NCBI GenBank assembly: GCA_036346355.1
Contig: CM070590.1
Coordinates: 45,479,749 to 45,543,748, forward strand
Length of the DNA: 64,000 nucleotides
Origin: Rhipidocladum racemiflorum
Lineage: Eukaryota > Streptophyta > Magnoliopsida > Poales > Poaceae
Reading direction: 5' to 3'
Shown here one piece after another: positions 33,229-43,905 of this stretch (the first letter of the stretch is position 1; every line of letters begins with the position of its first letter). Both the position numbers and the translations under genes were made by a program. The notes below the pieces were generated by a model. It had not been told where the DNA came from and made no database searches. It was given only the letters and a program-made list of their open reading frames with translations.

Positions 33229-33416
33229 AGAATGGAGGCCGTTGCATGCGACCTGTGACGTGCGCTACAAACCGAACGAAATTTCGGCAGCATAATCCCG
33301 CTGTTCTCCAAACGCACGCCTGATGCTGGTGCGTCGGAGAACAACAGGGTTATGTGGCCAAAATCACGTTCGGATCGCTGACACGTCACAGGTCCCATGC
33401 AACAACCAACATTCTC
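33229..33416 (-). repeat. foldback before transposase, CACTA-B
   Basis: Two imperfect arms of about 85-90 bp with centre near 33322. Outer parts AATGGAGGCCGTTGCATG and CATGCAACAACCAACATT pair; inner parts GCATAATCCCGCTGTTCTCC and GGAGAACAACAGGGTTATG pair. It is located about 97 bp before the transposase ATG, as in CACTA-A. A single arm is also found at 34370-34424. Confidence 0.75.
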
Positions 33417-33424
33417 GGGCTGTC

Positions 33425-35887
33425 CAAAATATTTGGACAATTAGGAACCGCGCACCTCACAAGTAAATGTGATATGCACCGTTCGAACGGGTGACGCCTA
33501 GGCTCTCTACTGTTAAAATCAAACCCTAAATCTAACGTTATATACAATGGCAGCGAGAGAATAAAAATATATAAAATGAGATGAAATAACTTCAAACGAG
33601 CACATGTTTTTCAGATAAGTGCAACTTGTGCAAATACAAAAAAAAATATGATATATAGATCAGCTAGATGATGAGCATAGCATAGTAACTCAATTACATG
33701 GCCAATGTAATTAAATAACACTAACACATGTTTTTCAGATAAGATCTGTTTAGCCTAACTTGGGCTTACTGAGTTTATAAGCTTAAGAAAAGGTTTAAGT
33801 CACATATCTGGATTTTTTTTCCTGACTATCCTCATAAGATTAAGTCCCACCTCCAAATTGAAGCTTATACGAGGAGATGGTACATTATCCATCTTGTAAA
33901 TTCACAACTTAAAAGCTGGGTTAACCTAAAAAAGACTTTTAGGCTTATCTGATTGGTAATTCATCACAGAGATGAAAAGAATGCTCCATTGGAGCATTCA
34001 AAACTCCTCTGTGAGCATCCTAATTTGATATTAGAAAAATAGCTCAGTACATTTTAATTTTATTTTCCCTTTTGAATACCATTGAATCATCACAAAGTTA
34101 ACATGAAGGGCAAATTGGAGCATAAGGTTATCCCAACTAAACATACTAGTAGATAATCTTTAGTACTCTATTAATCCATGTTGGTGATGGCCTAATAGGC
34201 AATGAGTTTAGATAATTACTAATGGTCTTACTAAATTAATGTTGTTCAAGCAAGTCGAGTTCTTCTCTCTGCCAAAAAAAACAGCGCAATACCAAGACAT
34301 TTTCTTCATATGAATTGAGAACGGAAACAATAGATATGATGAAGATTGGAATTTTAAAAAATCCACGAATCACGTTGGATCACTCGCACGTCACAGGCCC
34401 CATGCAACAACCTACATTCTAGTAAATAGGACATCCACTTAGCTAAAAGACTTATTACCTCTACTAAAAGACTGAAACCAACCTTTTAACTCTTTAAAAC
34501 CGGCTTAAAACTAAGTCACCGAAATGTACAAAATTTCGCATGACCTCTCTAGTAAATAGGACATCCACTCGTGAGACAAAAAAACATTTGCGGTGATAAT
34601 ATATATATCAATCTCTCAAACCGTAATGAGACATTCTAGCAGATCCTTAATGCAAACACATGTGATAAGTAACTAATCAACTACAAGCATAAATAATGCA
34701 GAATCTGTAAATAATTAAACAATTAATATTCAAATTTTGGGGTGTTATAGAAGCAAACAATTCAGAATCTTGTAATAAATAGGGATCCTTCAATTGGCAG
34801 TTTTTGGTACAAGGTTGATAGGCTTGATTAATGGATGTAGTAGTTCCAGCTTTCCATAACTAGTAGTGGGAATGGTAGATTTTAGTAATATCTAGTAAGT
34901 TGTGATGAAGTTTTTGATGAATTCTTTTTTAAGAAAATGTTTTGGTCATCTCTATACTCATGAGCATAGGGTAATAAATGCGTAACATCATTTTCTAAAA
35001 ATTATGTCAAGGATTTCATTTTGACAATCTGTTTGTCATTATGCCATCAAGGAAAACCCATATATCGTGCACAAATATTCACCGAATGACAATGAGTCGC
35101 AGAGGACAGGAAATACTTTTATTGCAATATAAAAGTACATTAAACCTGCCCATGGATTCAGAGTTTCACTGCTACTAATATGCACACAAGATACTTTATT
35201 TGAAGAAAGAAATATGCACACAAGATAATTTTTTTTGAAGAAACAAACATGAGTGCAAGCTTTTCAACCTATGGTTTCAAATTCCCAAACAAGAGTTCTG
35301 CATGAATCATAGGAAGGTAATCTAACCCAAGTTCTATGATTTTTCATCAAATATGGCAATTTTAGTTGGGTAAATTTCTAGAAATCACATACAGGAAGAA
35401 GTTAGCACATTGCATTAACAAAGATTATGTCAATTCCTTAGCTATCTACTTGTCCTATGCGTGGAAAACTAACGAGGATTGAGAAGTAGATAAGCTCTAT
35501 GACAGAGAATGTCTGATCTACAAGTATGCTTATTTTTGCTACGAATTCTTGTTTCAAAAAAAAATTCTATGCATCTTAGTTTGGAAACAACATTAACGAT
35601 TGTTAAAACCGAATCGATCTGAAACTATTTGTGAACAATTTACTCTAATAATTACTTTCCGTCCTTCCCAAGACCTTGATCAGGTTCTGAATTATGGAAG
35701 AAGGTGCTCACTGCCAATTAATCAATCGGCTATGTTGAAAACTCAAAGATGAGATCATATTAGACTAAAGTGGAAAAGAAAGAAACACATTTCAGCAACT
35801 CTTCTATTGCATTGCATTCAACTAATACGTTCAAATAGGTTAGGCAAATCTTCCAAGCTTGGAGGATCGGTGTGTTCCTGATTTGGC
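33425..35887. other. non-coding interior of CACTA-B
   Basis: Mostly shared with CACTA-A in reverse complement. The extra segment at about 33500-34120 is absent from CACTA-A and contains the direct repeat CACATGTTTTTCAGATAAG at 33601 and 33725. No reliable gene. Confidence 0.55.
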
Positions 35888-36076
35888 ATGTTCTTTCAGA
35901 AATCACATTGTCAAAAGGAACAAAAGGTAGGGGCAAATGCTGAGCCTTCTAAAAGGAGCTTCTTTTTGTTCAGACCTTTAGATTTGAAACGAACATGGTT
36001 GTCCAAAGGAGCTGATCATTTGTTGACACAAAGGTATGTCTCATTGAATTTTAATTTGGATCAAGTATTGGCCTAG
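35888..36076 (+). other. possible captured exon in CACTA-B
   Basis: A 62-codon frame opposite to the transposase (FFLFRPLDLKRTWLSKGADH). It includes a strong donor-like AAAG|GTATGT at 36031, so the exon may end there rather than at the stop. I do not recognise the protein. It could be a fragment of a host gene carried by the transposon, or chance. Confidence 0.25.
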
Positions 36077-36208
36077 TAGATTACTGAGACTGAAGAAATG
36101 CTCCTAGACCACACAGTCATTTTTTTAGACGGAGGAGATAGATTCATTAATCCCCGGTCTCTACTCCGCAGGAGTAGATAACCTCACCATTTCTTACAGC
36201 AGCATCCA

Positions 36209-36211
<3 letters not shown>

Positions 36212-36249
<38 letters not shown>

Positions 36250-36273
36250 GAGACAGAGAGAGAGAGACAGAGC
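36212..36273 (+). repeat. (GA)n microsatellite
   Basis: About 30 dinucleotide repeats with scattered CAGA interruptions. Confidence 0.9.
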
Positions 36274-36365
36274 AAAGTGCTAAAGAGCGATTACAGGTAA
36301 CAATCAGAACATTCAAGCTAACAAGACTGGCTACTTTCAGCTAATCTGGAAGCTAAGCTCACCTC

Positions 36366-36800
36366 TGGGGTGGTCGGCGGCCTGGGGGCGCGACGCCGAG
36401 GTGGTCGGCGATGGGGGCGGCGGCCTGGGGCGCGGTGGGCGACGGACGGGGCGAAGCGGCGCTGCGGGCAGCGGGTCGGTGGGGTGGCAGGGTGGTCGGC
36501 GCGCGATGGGCGGCGACGGCTGAAGCGGCCGGTGGGCGACGACGGCGGGCGGAGCTGCGCAGCGGGCGCGGGCGGCGGGCGCGGCGCTGTGGCGCGGCGC
36601 CGGTGGGCGAGCGGCGGCGAGCGAGCGGCGGGTCGGGCGGGCGAGCGAGCGCGGTGACGGGACGGGCGGAGCGAGCGGGCGACGGGACGGCGGGCGGAGC
36701 GAAAGTGCGGTCGGCGGGGCGGCGGCGGGTGGATGAGAGGCGAGCGAACAGAGAGAGATGGGCGCGCGGGTGGGCCGGGTGAGAGGCTAGCGAAGAGAGA
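36366..36800. other. GC-rich block near the end of CACTA-B
   Basis: Very GC-rich and G-rich on the plus strand (GGGCGGCGGC types). It occupies the same relative position as the C-rich block 21960-22480 of CACTA-A, just inside the subterminal repeats. It is probably a promoter/leader of an element gene on the minus strand. The Arg/Gly-rich frames here are compositional. Confidence 0.5.
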
Positions 36801-36821
36801 GGGAGAGCTAGGTTAAGAGGC

Positions 36822-37045
36822 CTAAATTCGTGGGTCAGGCCGACGAATTTAATTAAATTCGTGCGCTTGTTTGAAAACCGACGAATTTAAAATATAAATT
36901 CGTGGGTTTTTTTTGTGCCCACGAATTTAATTAAATACGTGGGCTTTTTTTAAAACCGACGAATTAAAATACATAAATTCGTGGGTTTTTTTTTTGGCCC
37001 ACGAATTTAAAAAAACCCACGAATTTTTCCCTGTTTCTTGTAGTG
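36822..37045 (-). repeat. terminal and subterminal repeats of CACTA-B, right end
   Basis: Alternating AAATTCGTGGG and CCCACGAATTT / CCGACGAATTT motifs end in CTGTTTCTTGTAGTG. They mirror the left end at 29819. Confidence 0.9.
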
Positions 37046-37048
37046 TAG
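37046..37048. repeat. target-site duplication of CACTA-B, right copy
   Basis: TAG, matching 29816-29818. Confidence 0.85.
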
Positions 37049-38910
37049 CCCTGGAGCTAGACCCGACATTTCAGGCTCACGAGAAGATTTAGAGCCAATC
37101 TTTTTGGATAAAAGATTCGAAGAAAATGATGAAGATAATGATGATGATGAGCTCATACCTACAGAACGGGAAGATGTTTCTGAACAAATTGATGTGACTA
37201 TTACTTCAGATTCTCCTACACCTCCCACGACGACTGAAACAACTGGACCTCCCCTTACTGTTTTGAAGAACCATCCTCCTGAACAAATTATTGGAAGTCT
37301 TCATGAAAGGGTGACACGTTCTAATTCATCTCAAACTCTTTTATGCATGCATTCTGCTTTTGTTGCTAATTTTGAACCTAAGAACATTACTCATGCTTTA
37401 ACTGATAGTTCTTGGGTAGATGCGATGCATGAAGAATTAGAAAACTTTGAAAGGAATAAAGTTTGGTCTTTAGTGGAACCTCCTAAAAATCAAAACATTA
37501 TTGGAACAAAATGGGTTTTTAAGAACAAGTTAAATGAAGATGGAATAATTGTTAGAAACAAAGCTAGACTTGTAGCTCAAGGATTTTCTCAACTTGAAGG
37601 AATTGATTTTGATGAAACATTTGCTCCTGTTGCTCGTTTAGAAGCTATTCGCATCCTCTTGGCTTTTGCAGCTTCAAAAGGTTTTAAGTTATTTCAAATG
37701 GATGTGAAAAGTGCTTTTCTAAACGGTTTTATAGAAGAAGAAGTTTTTGTGAAACAACCCCCTGGTTTTGAAAATGAAAAATTTCCTAATCATGTGTATC
37801 GTTTATCAAAAGCTCTTTACGGATTAAAACAAGCCCCCCGTGCTTGGTATGATAGATTAAAAGGCTTTTTGCTTCAACATAATTTTGAGATGGGAAAAGT
37901 TGATAAAACTCTATTTACTCAAAATTCAAATGATCAATTTCTTGTGGTGCAAATTTATGTGGATGATATTATCTTTGGAGGATCCTCCCACTCTCTTGTG
38001 TTGCATTTTTCTGAGCTAATGTCCAGGGAATTCGAGATGAGTATGATGGGAGAGTTGACATACTTCCTTGGATTTCAAATCAAGCAAGCGAAAGAAGGGA
38101 TCTTCCTGCACCAATCCAAGTATACAAAGGAGCTACTAAAGAAATTCGACATGGGAGAAGGAAAGTCAGTATCTACTCCAATGAGCACAACAACAATTTT
38201 GGATCTTGACGAGAATGGGATCGAGATGGACCAAAAAGAATACAGAAGCATGATTGGATCACTTCTGTACTTGACTGCTTCGAGGCCTGACATACATTTT
38301 GCAGTATGTTTGTGCGCTCGATTTCAAGCCTCTCCTCGAGAATCACATCGACAAGCAATTAAAAGAATTTTCAGGTATCTTCGCTCCACTTCTGAATTTG
38401 GCATTTGGTATTCTTGTTCTTCTTCGCTTACACTCCTAGGATATTCTGATGCTGATTTTGCGGGGTGTAGATTAGATAGAAAGAGTACTTCTGGCACATG
38501 TCATTTTCTTGGCACTTCACTTGTTTCATGGTCTTCTAAGAAACAGTCCTCGATTGCTCAATCTCTGCTTTGAAGTTGAATACGTTGCACCCGCTAGTTG
38601 TTGTTCACAAATTCTATGGATCACTTCAACTCTTAAAGATTACGGCATTAACTTTAATAGTGTTCCACTTCTTTGTGATAATACTAGTGCAATTCACATC
38701 GCTAAAAATCCTGTTCAACATTCAAGGACTAAACACATTGATGTTCGATATCATTTTCTTAGAGATCATGTTGAAAAAGGAGCTATTGAGCTGAAATTTG
38801 TTGATTCGGATGCTCAAATTGCTGATATTTTCACTAAGCCACTTGATTCTTCTCGCTTTGCTTTCTTACGCGGCGAACTTGGGATCATTCATCCCCATGG
38901 GTTAATTTGA
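37049..38910 (+). pseudogene. pol: copia reverse transcriptase and RNase H (pol part 2)
   Basis: The pol frame continues from 29818 across CACTA-B and is open to 38573. RT shows WVFKNKLNEDG (about 37510), ARLVAQGFSQ, DETFAPVARLEAIR (about 37610), FQMDVKSAFLNG (about 37693), ALYGLKQAPRAWYDR and the catalytic box YVDDIIFG (about 37956-37980). The connection continues EFEMSMMGELTYFLGFQIKQ. RNase H has GYSDADFAGCRLDRKSTSG near 38440. A small indel at about 38565 shifts the frame before VEYVAPASCCSQILW. The end is at 38910 (PLDSSRFAFLRGELGI). RT and RNase H copy the RNA inside the particle. It is largely intact and disabled mainly by CACTA-B and a few indels. Confidence 0.93.
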
Positions 38911-40105
38911 GGGGGAGTCTTGATTTTAACTCTTTCATTTGTATTTCTTGACTTTGGTTACTACAAGGAGTTATTTTGACGTTACACTTAAAGAAAACTC
39001 CCCTGTTTTCATTGCATCATGTAGTACAAAGCTTTGTTGACTATTCTTGTGTATATAGTCAAATTAATGCTACATTGCTTCACTTCTCACTAAAAGACTA
39101 AAAGACTAAAATAATTCAATTTGAGATGCTTTTCGAGAATATTTTGGCTCTTGTTCATTATGGTATTGCATTTGTGAAATAGGCTTAAAAGTTTCTTGTC
39201 ATCTGTTGAAAGGCTAGAGCTGATTAGAAACTATGTGTGAGCTTTTGTTGGACTTGAATGATCATTATAAGTCTCAAGCAAAATCAGTGTTTTAATATTA
39301 AAAGCAAGTTGAAAAGATGCAAGCAAAAGCTACTTGGCTAAACACAAGTTTAGTACAATGTGCAGCTTCCTTGCCAGGGATTTCAATTCAAAAGATGCAA
39401 GAAAAGGCTACTTGTCTAAACAAAAGTTCAGAACAATGTGAAGCCACTTGCCAATTTAAACTGAGAAAGATACAAGAAAGAACTACCTACTCATACACAA
39501 GTATGGGCTAGTGTGCAGTTACTTGTCATCCCTGTTGATCACAAAGCAAAATTGTCAAACTTGCTAAAAGAGAAAAAGGAAATTCAAATTTTTGAAAAGG
39601 CTTGAGACAAACATTAGTGAATTTGAAAGTCTCTCTTTGCTCATGATAGATTTCTTTTTAGCTTTGGCAAAATCAGTTTATGACATTTTACTTGTTTGCT
39701 CTAATTTGCTTATGCAACAACTATTCTATGTGTTAGAGCCTCCATATTCTCACAATTTGCTTTCTCATTTGATAAATTGATACAAAATGTGAAAACTCTC
39801 GTAAAAACTCTCCAAATGCTTTACTTTGATTATATACCTTGAATATACTTCAAAGCTTGAGATTCTGCATTCATTAAGGGGGAGTTTTGAGATCTTGATG
39901 ACTATTTTGTCAAAAAGGGGGAGAGCAAAAGTCAAGAAGAAGAAAAATAAAAAGAGAGGTGAATTTCAAACTGTTTGAGAATTTGGATTTACTTGGTCTT
40001 TACTTGGTCTTGGAATCTTTTGGGTCTCAAACTCTCATATTTTTTTTCTCTCTACTCTTGTCAAATCTTATTGTGTTTTGTCAAATTACTCATCAAGGGG
40101 GAGAT
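38911..40105 (+). other. post-pol region of copia C with several polypurine tracts
   Basis: 1.2 kb without a recognised protein. Polypurine-like GGGGGAG tracts are at 38910-38918, 39878-39885, 39914-39922 and 40097-40103, the last next to the 3' LTR. Imperfect repeats of AAGCTACTTGGCTAAACA-type sequence lie at 39317-39500. Sireviruses often have an env-like ORF or a long non-coding segment here, and multiple polypurine tracts are known in that lineage. Confidence 0.7.
40094..40105 (+). other. polypurine tract of copia C
   Basis: CAAGGGGGAGAT directly before the 3' LTR; primer for plus-strand synthesis. Confidence 0.8.
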
Positions 40106-41415
40106 TGAAGGATCATTGTTTTTGATCCAATTGTTTTTGATGATGAGTATTTGAAAGGAGTTGAAATTGATTTGATTATTTGATAAGATTTGAAAGTGGT
40201 TTGATTATTTAGTGGTTGTATGGATTAATGTGAGTCAAGTCGCGAACTTGGGCTCAGAAATTGTTTTGTGTTTTTGTTCACGTGCAGGTGTTGCTCAAGG
40301 TCGAACGTGGTCGATGACGGGACTGAGACTAGGTTCAGGGAGGAACTGAGGTCGTGAGGGTCGAGGGTGTCATGCGGGACGTTTGGACTAGAGGACAGTG
40401 CGTGTGAAGTCGATCGTTGCAGCGTGACGGCAGATGGTCGTACACGTGTATACGAATTTTCATACATGCATACAAATACATGTGTATATGTTGCATGTAT
40501 GTGTGAGAGAGTGGTGTGTGTGTGTGCATGCATGCAAGTGTGTGTGTGTGCGTGCTTGCAAGGAAGGTCACGCATGCAATGAAGGCACACGTGAGAGTCC
40601 AAGTCTACGTGATGCATGCATGGAAGGAAGGCATCATGCAAGGAAGGCAATCTCAGTTGCTATGCTAGTGATTCATGCCATAGGTATGCATGTTACTGCT
40701 CGTTGCATGCTGCATGGTGTAAATGCATGCAAACCAGCATGCAAAACAAGGATAGTGCGGTTCGTGGGTGCGGGCGACCGAGCCAGATGGAGCTCGCCCA
40801 GGCGCCGATTCGGAGTTGGACTGATTTCACCTCAGGAGACAAAGCAGTATCCAACAGGGACACGGATGGGAATAAAAGACTGCTGGGAATTCGTTTTCGG
40901 ACTCTGTTTTGGACTCCGTGGCCAGGTTAGGAGGAGGGCTGTAGTATATAATCAAAGCCAATGAAGCCAAAGGAAATCAATCCATCCAATGCAAAAGGGC
41001 AAGAAGCAAAAGGTGCCTACAACAAAGAAAAGCTTTTGTGCTCTCTTTAGTTTGTTTAGGGTTTTCTAATCTTGTGAGATTAGAGATTTTGTTTAGGGTT
41101 TTCTAATCATTGAAGATTAGAAGATTTTTTTTTGGTGTCATCTTGTTGAAGATGGCTTTAGAATAAAAAGATAAGTTTATGCAATATTCTCTTATTTTTT
41201 TTTGCTTTGATTCTTGATTAGAAGGTTTGTTCGATTTTTGATAGAACTAGTTTTGATTTTTGTTCGACTTGTCTCGCTAATTAATCTAGGGTTTTGATCT
41301 CTACAATATTAGATATTCTTCCGCTATTTAGGGGTCTTTAATTTTCCGAAAGAAATAGTTGAATTTTATTCGGCATCTATTCACCCCCCCCTCTAGTTGC
41401 CTACTCGGTCCTACA
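40106..41415 (+). repeat. 3' LTR of copia C
   Basis: 1310 bp, TGAAGGATCATTG...GGTCCTACA. It is near-identical to the 5' LTR; the differences seen are mostly at CAG/CTG sites (for example 40781-40800 against 25671-25690). It carries the same RY cluster and a TATA box at 40945-40952. Confidence 0.93.
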
Positions 41416-41456
41416 GGGAGGCGTCACAGCCGGAGGAGGTTAAGGAATTCTATAGG
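41416..41456 (+). pseudogene. CACTA-A transposase, segment 2
   Basis: Only 41 bp: GGGAGGCGTCACAGCC and onward to GAATTCTATAGG. It matches the uninterrupted transposase of CACTA-B (reverse complement of about 32752-32800). It lies between the insertion sites of copia C and LTR-F. The last five bases ATAGG are one copy of the LTR-F target duplication. Confidence 0.88.
41452..41456. repeat. target-site duplication of LTR-F, left copy
   Basis: ATAGG, repeated at 50366-50370. The undisturbed site is seen in CACTA-B. Confidence 0.9.
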
Positions 41457-43905
41457 TGTGATACTACGGGTTGGCATAACCTTAGAAAGTGTGAAATTTG
41501 CAATTAGAACCCTTCGGCATGGCGTTTTAGCGCGTTTCGGGGTGTTTCTGGGCTTTCGGGCCTCTCCGGGGTCGTTTTGGGCCGTATCCGGGTGATCGGG
41601 CCGTGGGGGAAACATTTTGGGCCATCGGTGGGATGTTTTGGGCCCATGTGGGGGGCGTGCTAGGGCAGCACACCTGCTGCCCCTTGCCCCATGCGCCCCC
41701 ACCCCTCCCACTTTTGAGCCGCCACCCCCCACCTCCATCCCCATCTCCTCCTCCTCACCCCCCACGCCCAAGCCGCACCACCCCTTCCCCCCTTGCGCCT
41801 CCTCCCCCACCCTTGCTGCGTTCCCCTCGCTGCCACGCCACGCCATGGTGCTGCCCTCGCCGGTGGGAGGATCCGCGACGAGGAGAACCGGTGGCAACGT
41901 CGCGTGGGAGGAGATCGGGTGGAGATCGCGCGAAGAGAAGCGGTTGATTCGTGGATCGTCAAGAAGGTAATGGGAGAAACCTTTGGGGATTGATTAGATG
42001 CTGTGTAGAGGTGTTTTACCATGTTTTTGGATCATGGGAGGTGCTGCCATGGGTTAGATCTAATGAAAACTAGAGTTGTAGTCGAGTTCTGTTCGGGCAG
42101 ATTGGGAACCCGAACTAGGGCAGGCGTTTTCGCCAATTTAGAGTTGTATTCTGGTCGTACGGACTTTTAGGAAGTTGTAGATAATTTATTTATCTTTCCA
42201 TGCATATAAAGAAATTGAATTTCCGCCCAGCCGTTTAGAAGTTATGGCCGTTTTACCGAGCGCTGTCAAATCTGTGACGAGATTGGGACAGTTCGTGTTC
42301 AACGATAGATTAAACAACATTAGATTCCGAATCAGTCTTTCCCCATAACTAGAAAAAGTTGGGAAATTTCCTAAGCTACGCGGGGATGTACTTGTTTATT
42401 CAATTTGGAGTCCTAGAACAGAAGTTATGCCCATTGGAAGTCCGCTGTCCCGAAGGGACAGATTTGCTGTTTTCTGATTTTAGGAGTTGTATGCGAAGTC
42501 GGGTAGTGGGATTTATTTGTGTACTGTATTGTGGACCCAATTTGAGTGAGTGGCACGTGTTTGCAGGTGGTGTGCCTCCGGGAGTGCCCTCAACCTCTCG
42601 TCACTCCGTTACTCGTGGGTGAAGGCAAGTGTGTTGCGTGGATTGTATGCTATATGTGTTGCTAGAATTGATTGATAGCATTTGGAATAGATAACATGTT
42701 GTTTTGCCATGATTTACATGTTATAATTGATAGGAGGTCCTTAGGCCATGATTTAAATGTTATCGATGATATGGTGTCCTCATGCCATGATTAACAATGT
42801 TTGTTGTTGACAAATGATTCACATGCTATGTTTTGAACGGTAACCGTCAATTGTTGAATATGGTCCTACATGTGGAAATGCCATGTGTTGATATGCAATA
42901 TGTCTATTTCTGTATACGTGCTGTCCATTTTGCATACATGGCATATTCTCATGGCCGGCCGGTGAGATAAGTCATAACTATTCCGGTAGGGTCGGTGAGA
43001 ACAGTTATGACTAGTCCGGGGCTATTCTTTTGAGTAAGTCCTACATCGTGATTCCATCACCGAGGTGAATGGAAGCGAGTGATAGGCACCCTCCATCTTC
43101 GGGATGGAAGGGGGAAAAGGGTGCATGCCGACGGGTGTGCACTCAACCATACCGGTATGAGTATTCCAGAAGACATGTGCATTGCATTGCATGAATGAAA
43201 CTATGAATGAGAATGTTGTTGAATTGTTCATGAGTTCATGAGACGAATACCATATTGATCAAGAGATGATTATGATGTTTTTACCATGTCGTGTACGTGA
43301 GAATGGTAATGATGTGATATGTAATGCTTATGAAGATTGAAGTTGATGGTTTGTTGTCTTGCACTCTGTTTTCCATTGCAATACACTTTGCTGAGTTATG
43401 AACTCACGCTTGTGTTTTCGTTGTTTGTTTTTTTTTAGGTACCATGAAATCGGCGCGCGGGAAAGGGATCTAGTCACACTACTCCACGTAGTATCATAAT
43501 CTAGCAAATTCACCTGTTGTGGAGACATGACAATAAGCATTACAATAATCTTTAGTGTATGGTCTGTATGTTTGGTTGTCTCCTCATGTGTATCATGTGG
43601 GGCTATGGAGGGAGTTGTTTTAACTTCCTAGATTTAAATTGATGCTTATTATTTTGCTATCGATGCTTATTGACGTTTTAGTTGATGTTTAGCTATCCTT
43701 ATCGCTGCGTATGGATATCTCGTTTGTCTTACATATTGATATGATGCTATGCTGTTAAGTTTCATGCAAAAATAAAGGAGATGCTGCCAAAATTTCCAAT
43801 TATGCTAAATGATTACTTGCTGTAATTTTACCTTAAACTATGGTATTAAACGTGTTATGGTCTATGTTTGGTGATATTCCGGGCTTAGTACAAGCCTGGT
43901 GTTAC
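41457..43905 (+). repeat. 5' LTR of LTR-F
   Basis: 2449 bp from TGTGATACTACGGG to ...CCTGGTGTTAC. A GC-rich leader lies at 41640-41960. Splice-like signals: donor AAG|GTAATG at 41967 with acceptor TTTGCAG|G at 42566, and donor GAAG|GCAAGT at 42625 with acceptor TTTTTTAG|G at 43438. The proline-rich frames in the leader are compositional. Confidence 0.9.

Larger units (their letters stand above)
29819..37045 (-). mobile_element. CACTA-B transposon inserted in copia C
   Basis: 7227 bp with CACTACAGGAATCAGGG at the left end and CCCTGTTTCTTGTAGTG at the right end, and target duplication TAG at 29816-29818 and 37046-37048. Precise removal rejoins the copia pol frame. The transposase is on the minus strand. 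The non-coding part matches CACTA-A in inverse orientation, so the two belong to one family. The transposase lacks its C-terminal part, so this copy is probably non-autonomous. Confidence 0.95.
24997..41415 (+). mobile_element. copia element C (Sirevirus-like), split by CACTA-B
   Basis: LTRs lie at 24997-26298 and 40106-41415, with a primer-binding site, gag-PR-INT-RT-RH order (integrase before RT, so Ty1/copia) and several GGGGGAG polypurine-like tracts after pol. RT/INT motifs and the repeated polypurine tracts fit the Sirevirus (SIRE/Maximus) lineage. Without CACTA-B (29819-37045) it is about 9.2 kb. It sits in the transposase gene of CACTA-A. The expected target duplication is not clean: the 5' flank ends CGGGG and the 3' flank begins GGGAG, and about 4 bp seem lost at the 5' junction compared with the uninterrupted site in CACTA-B. 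Confidence 0.92.

Noticed and set aside
36370..36782. Arg/Gly/Ala-rich frames of about 95-123 codons
   Set aside because: Low-complexity GC-rich leader with overlapping frames and no motif.
29819..37045. Pairing the left CACTA end at 21721 with the right end at 37045 as one element
   Set aside because: The 3 bp flanks differ (AGA and TAG), while 29819 and 37045 share TAG and removal restores the copia frame.
39317..39511. Cys-containing 64-codon frame as an env-like remnant
   Set aside because: It follows imperfect nucleotide repeats and has no signal peptide or membrane segment; too weak to call.
41603..42022. Proline-rich or Gly-rich frames in LTR-F, repeated at 47759-48431
   Set aside because: Compositional frames in the GC-rich LTR leader on both strands, without motifs.
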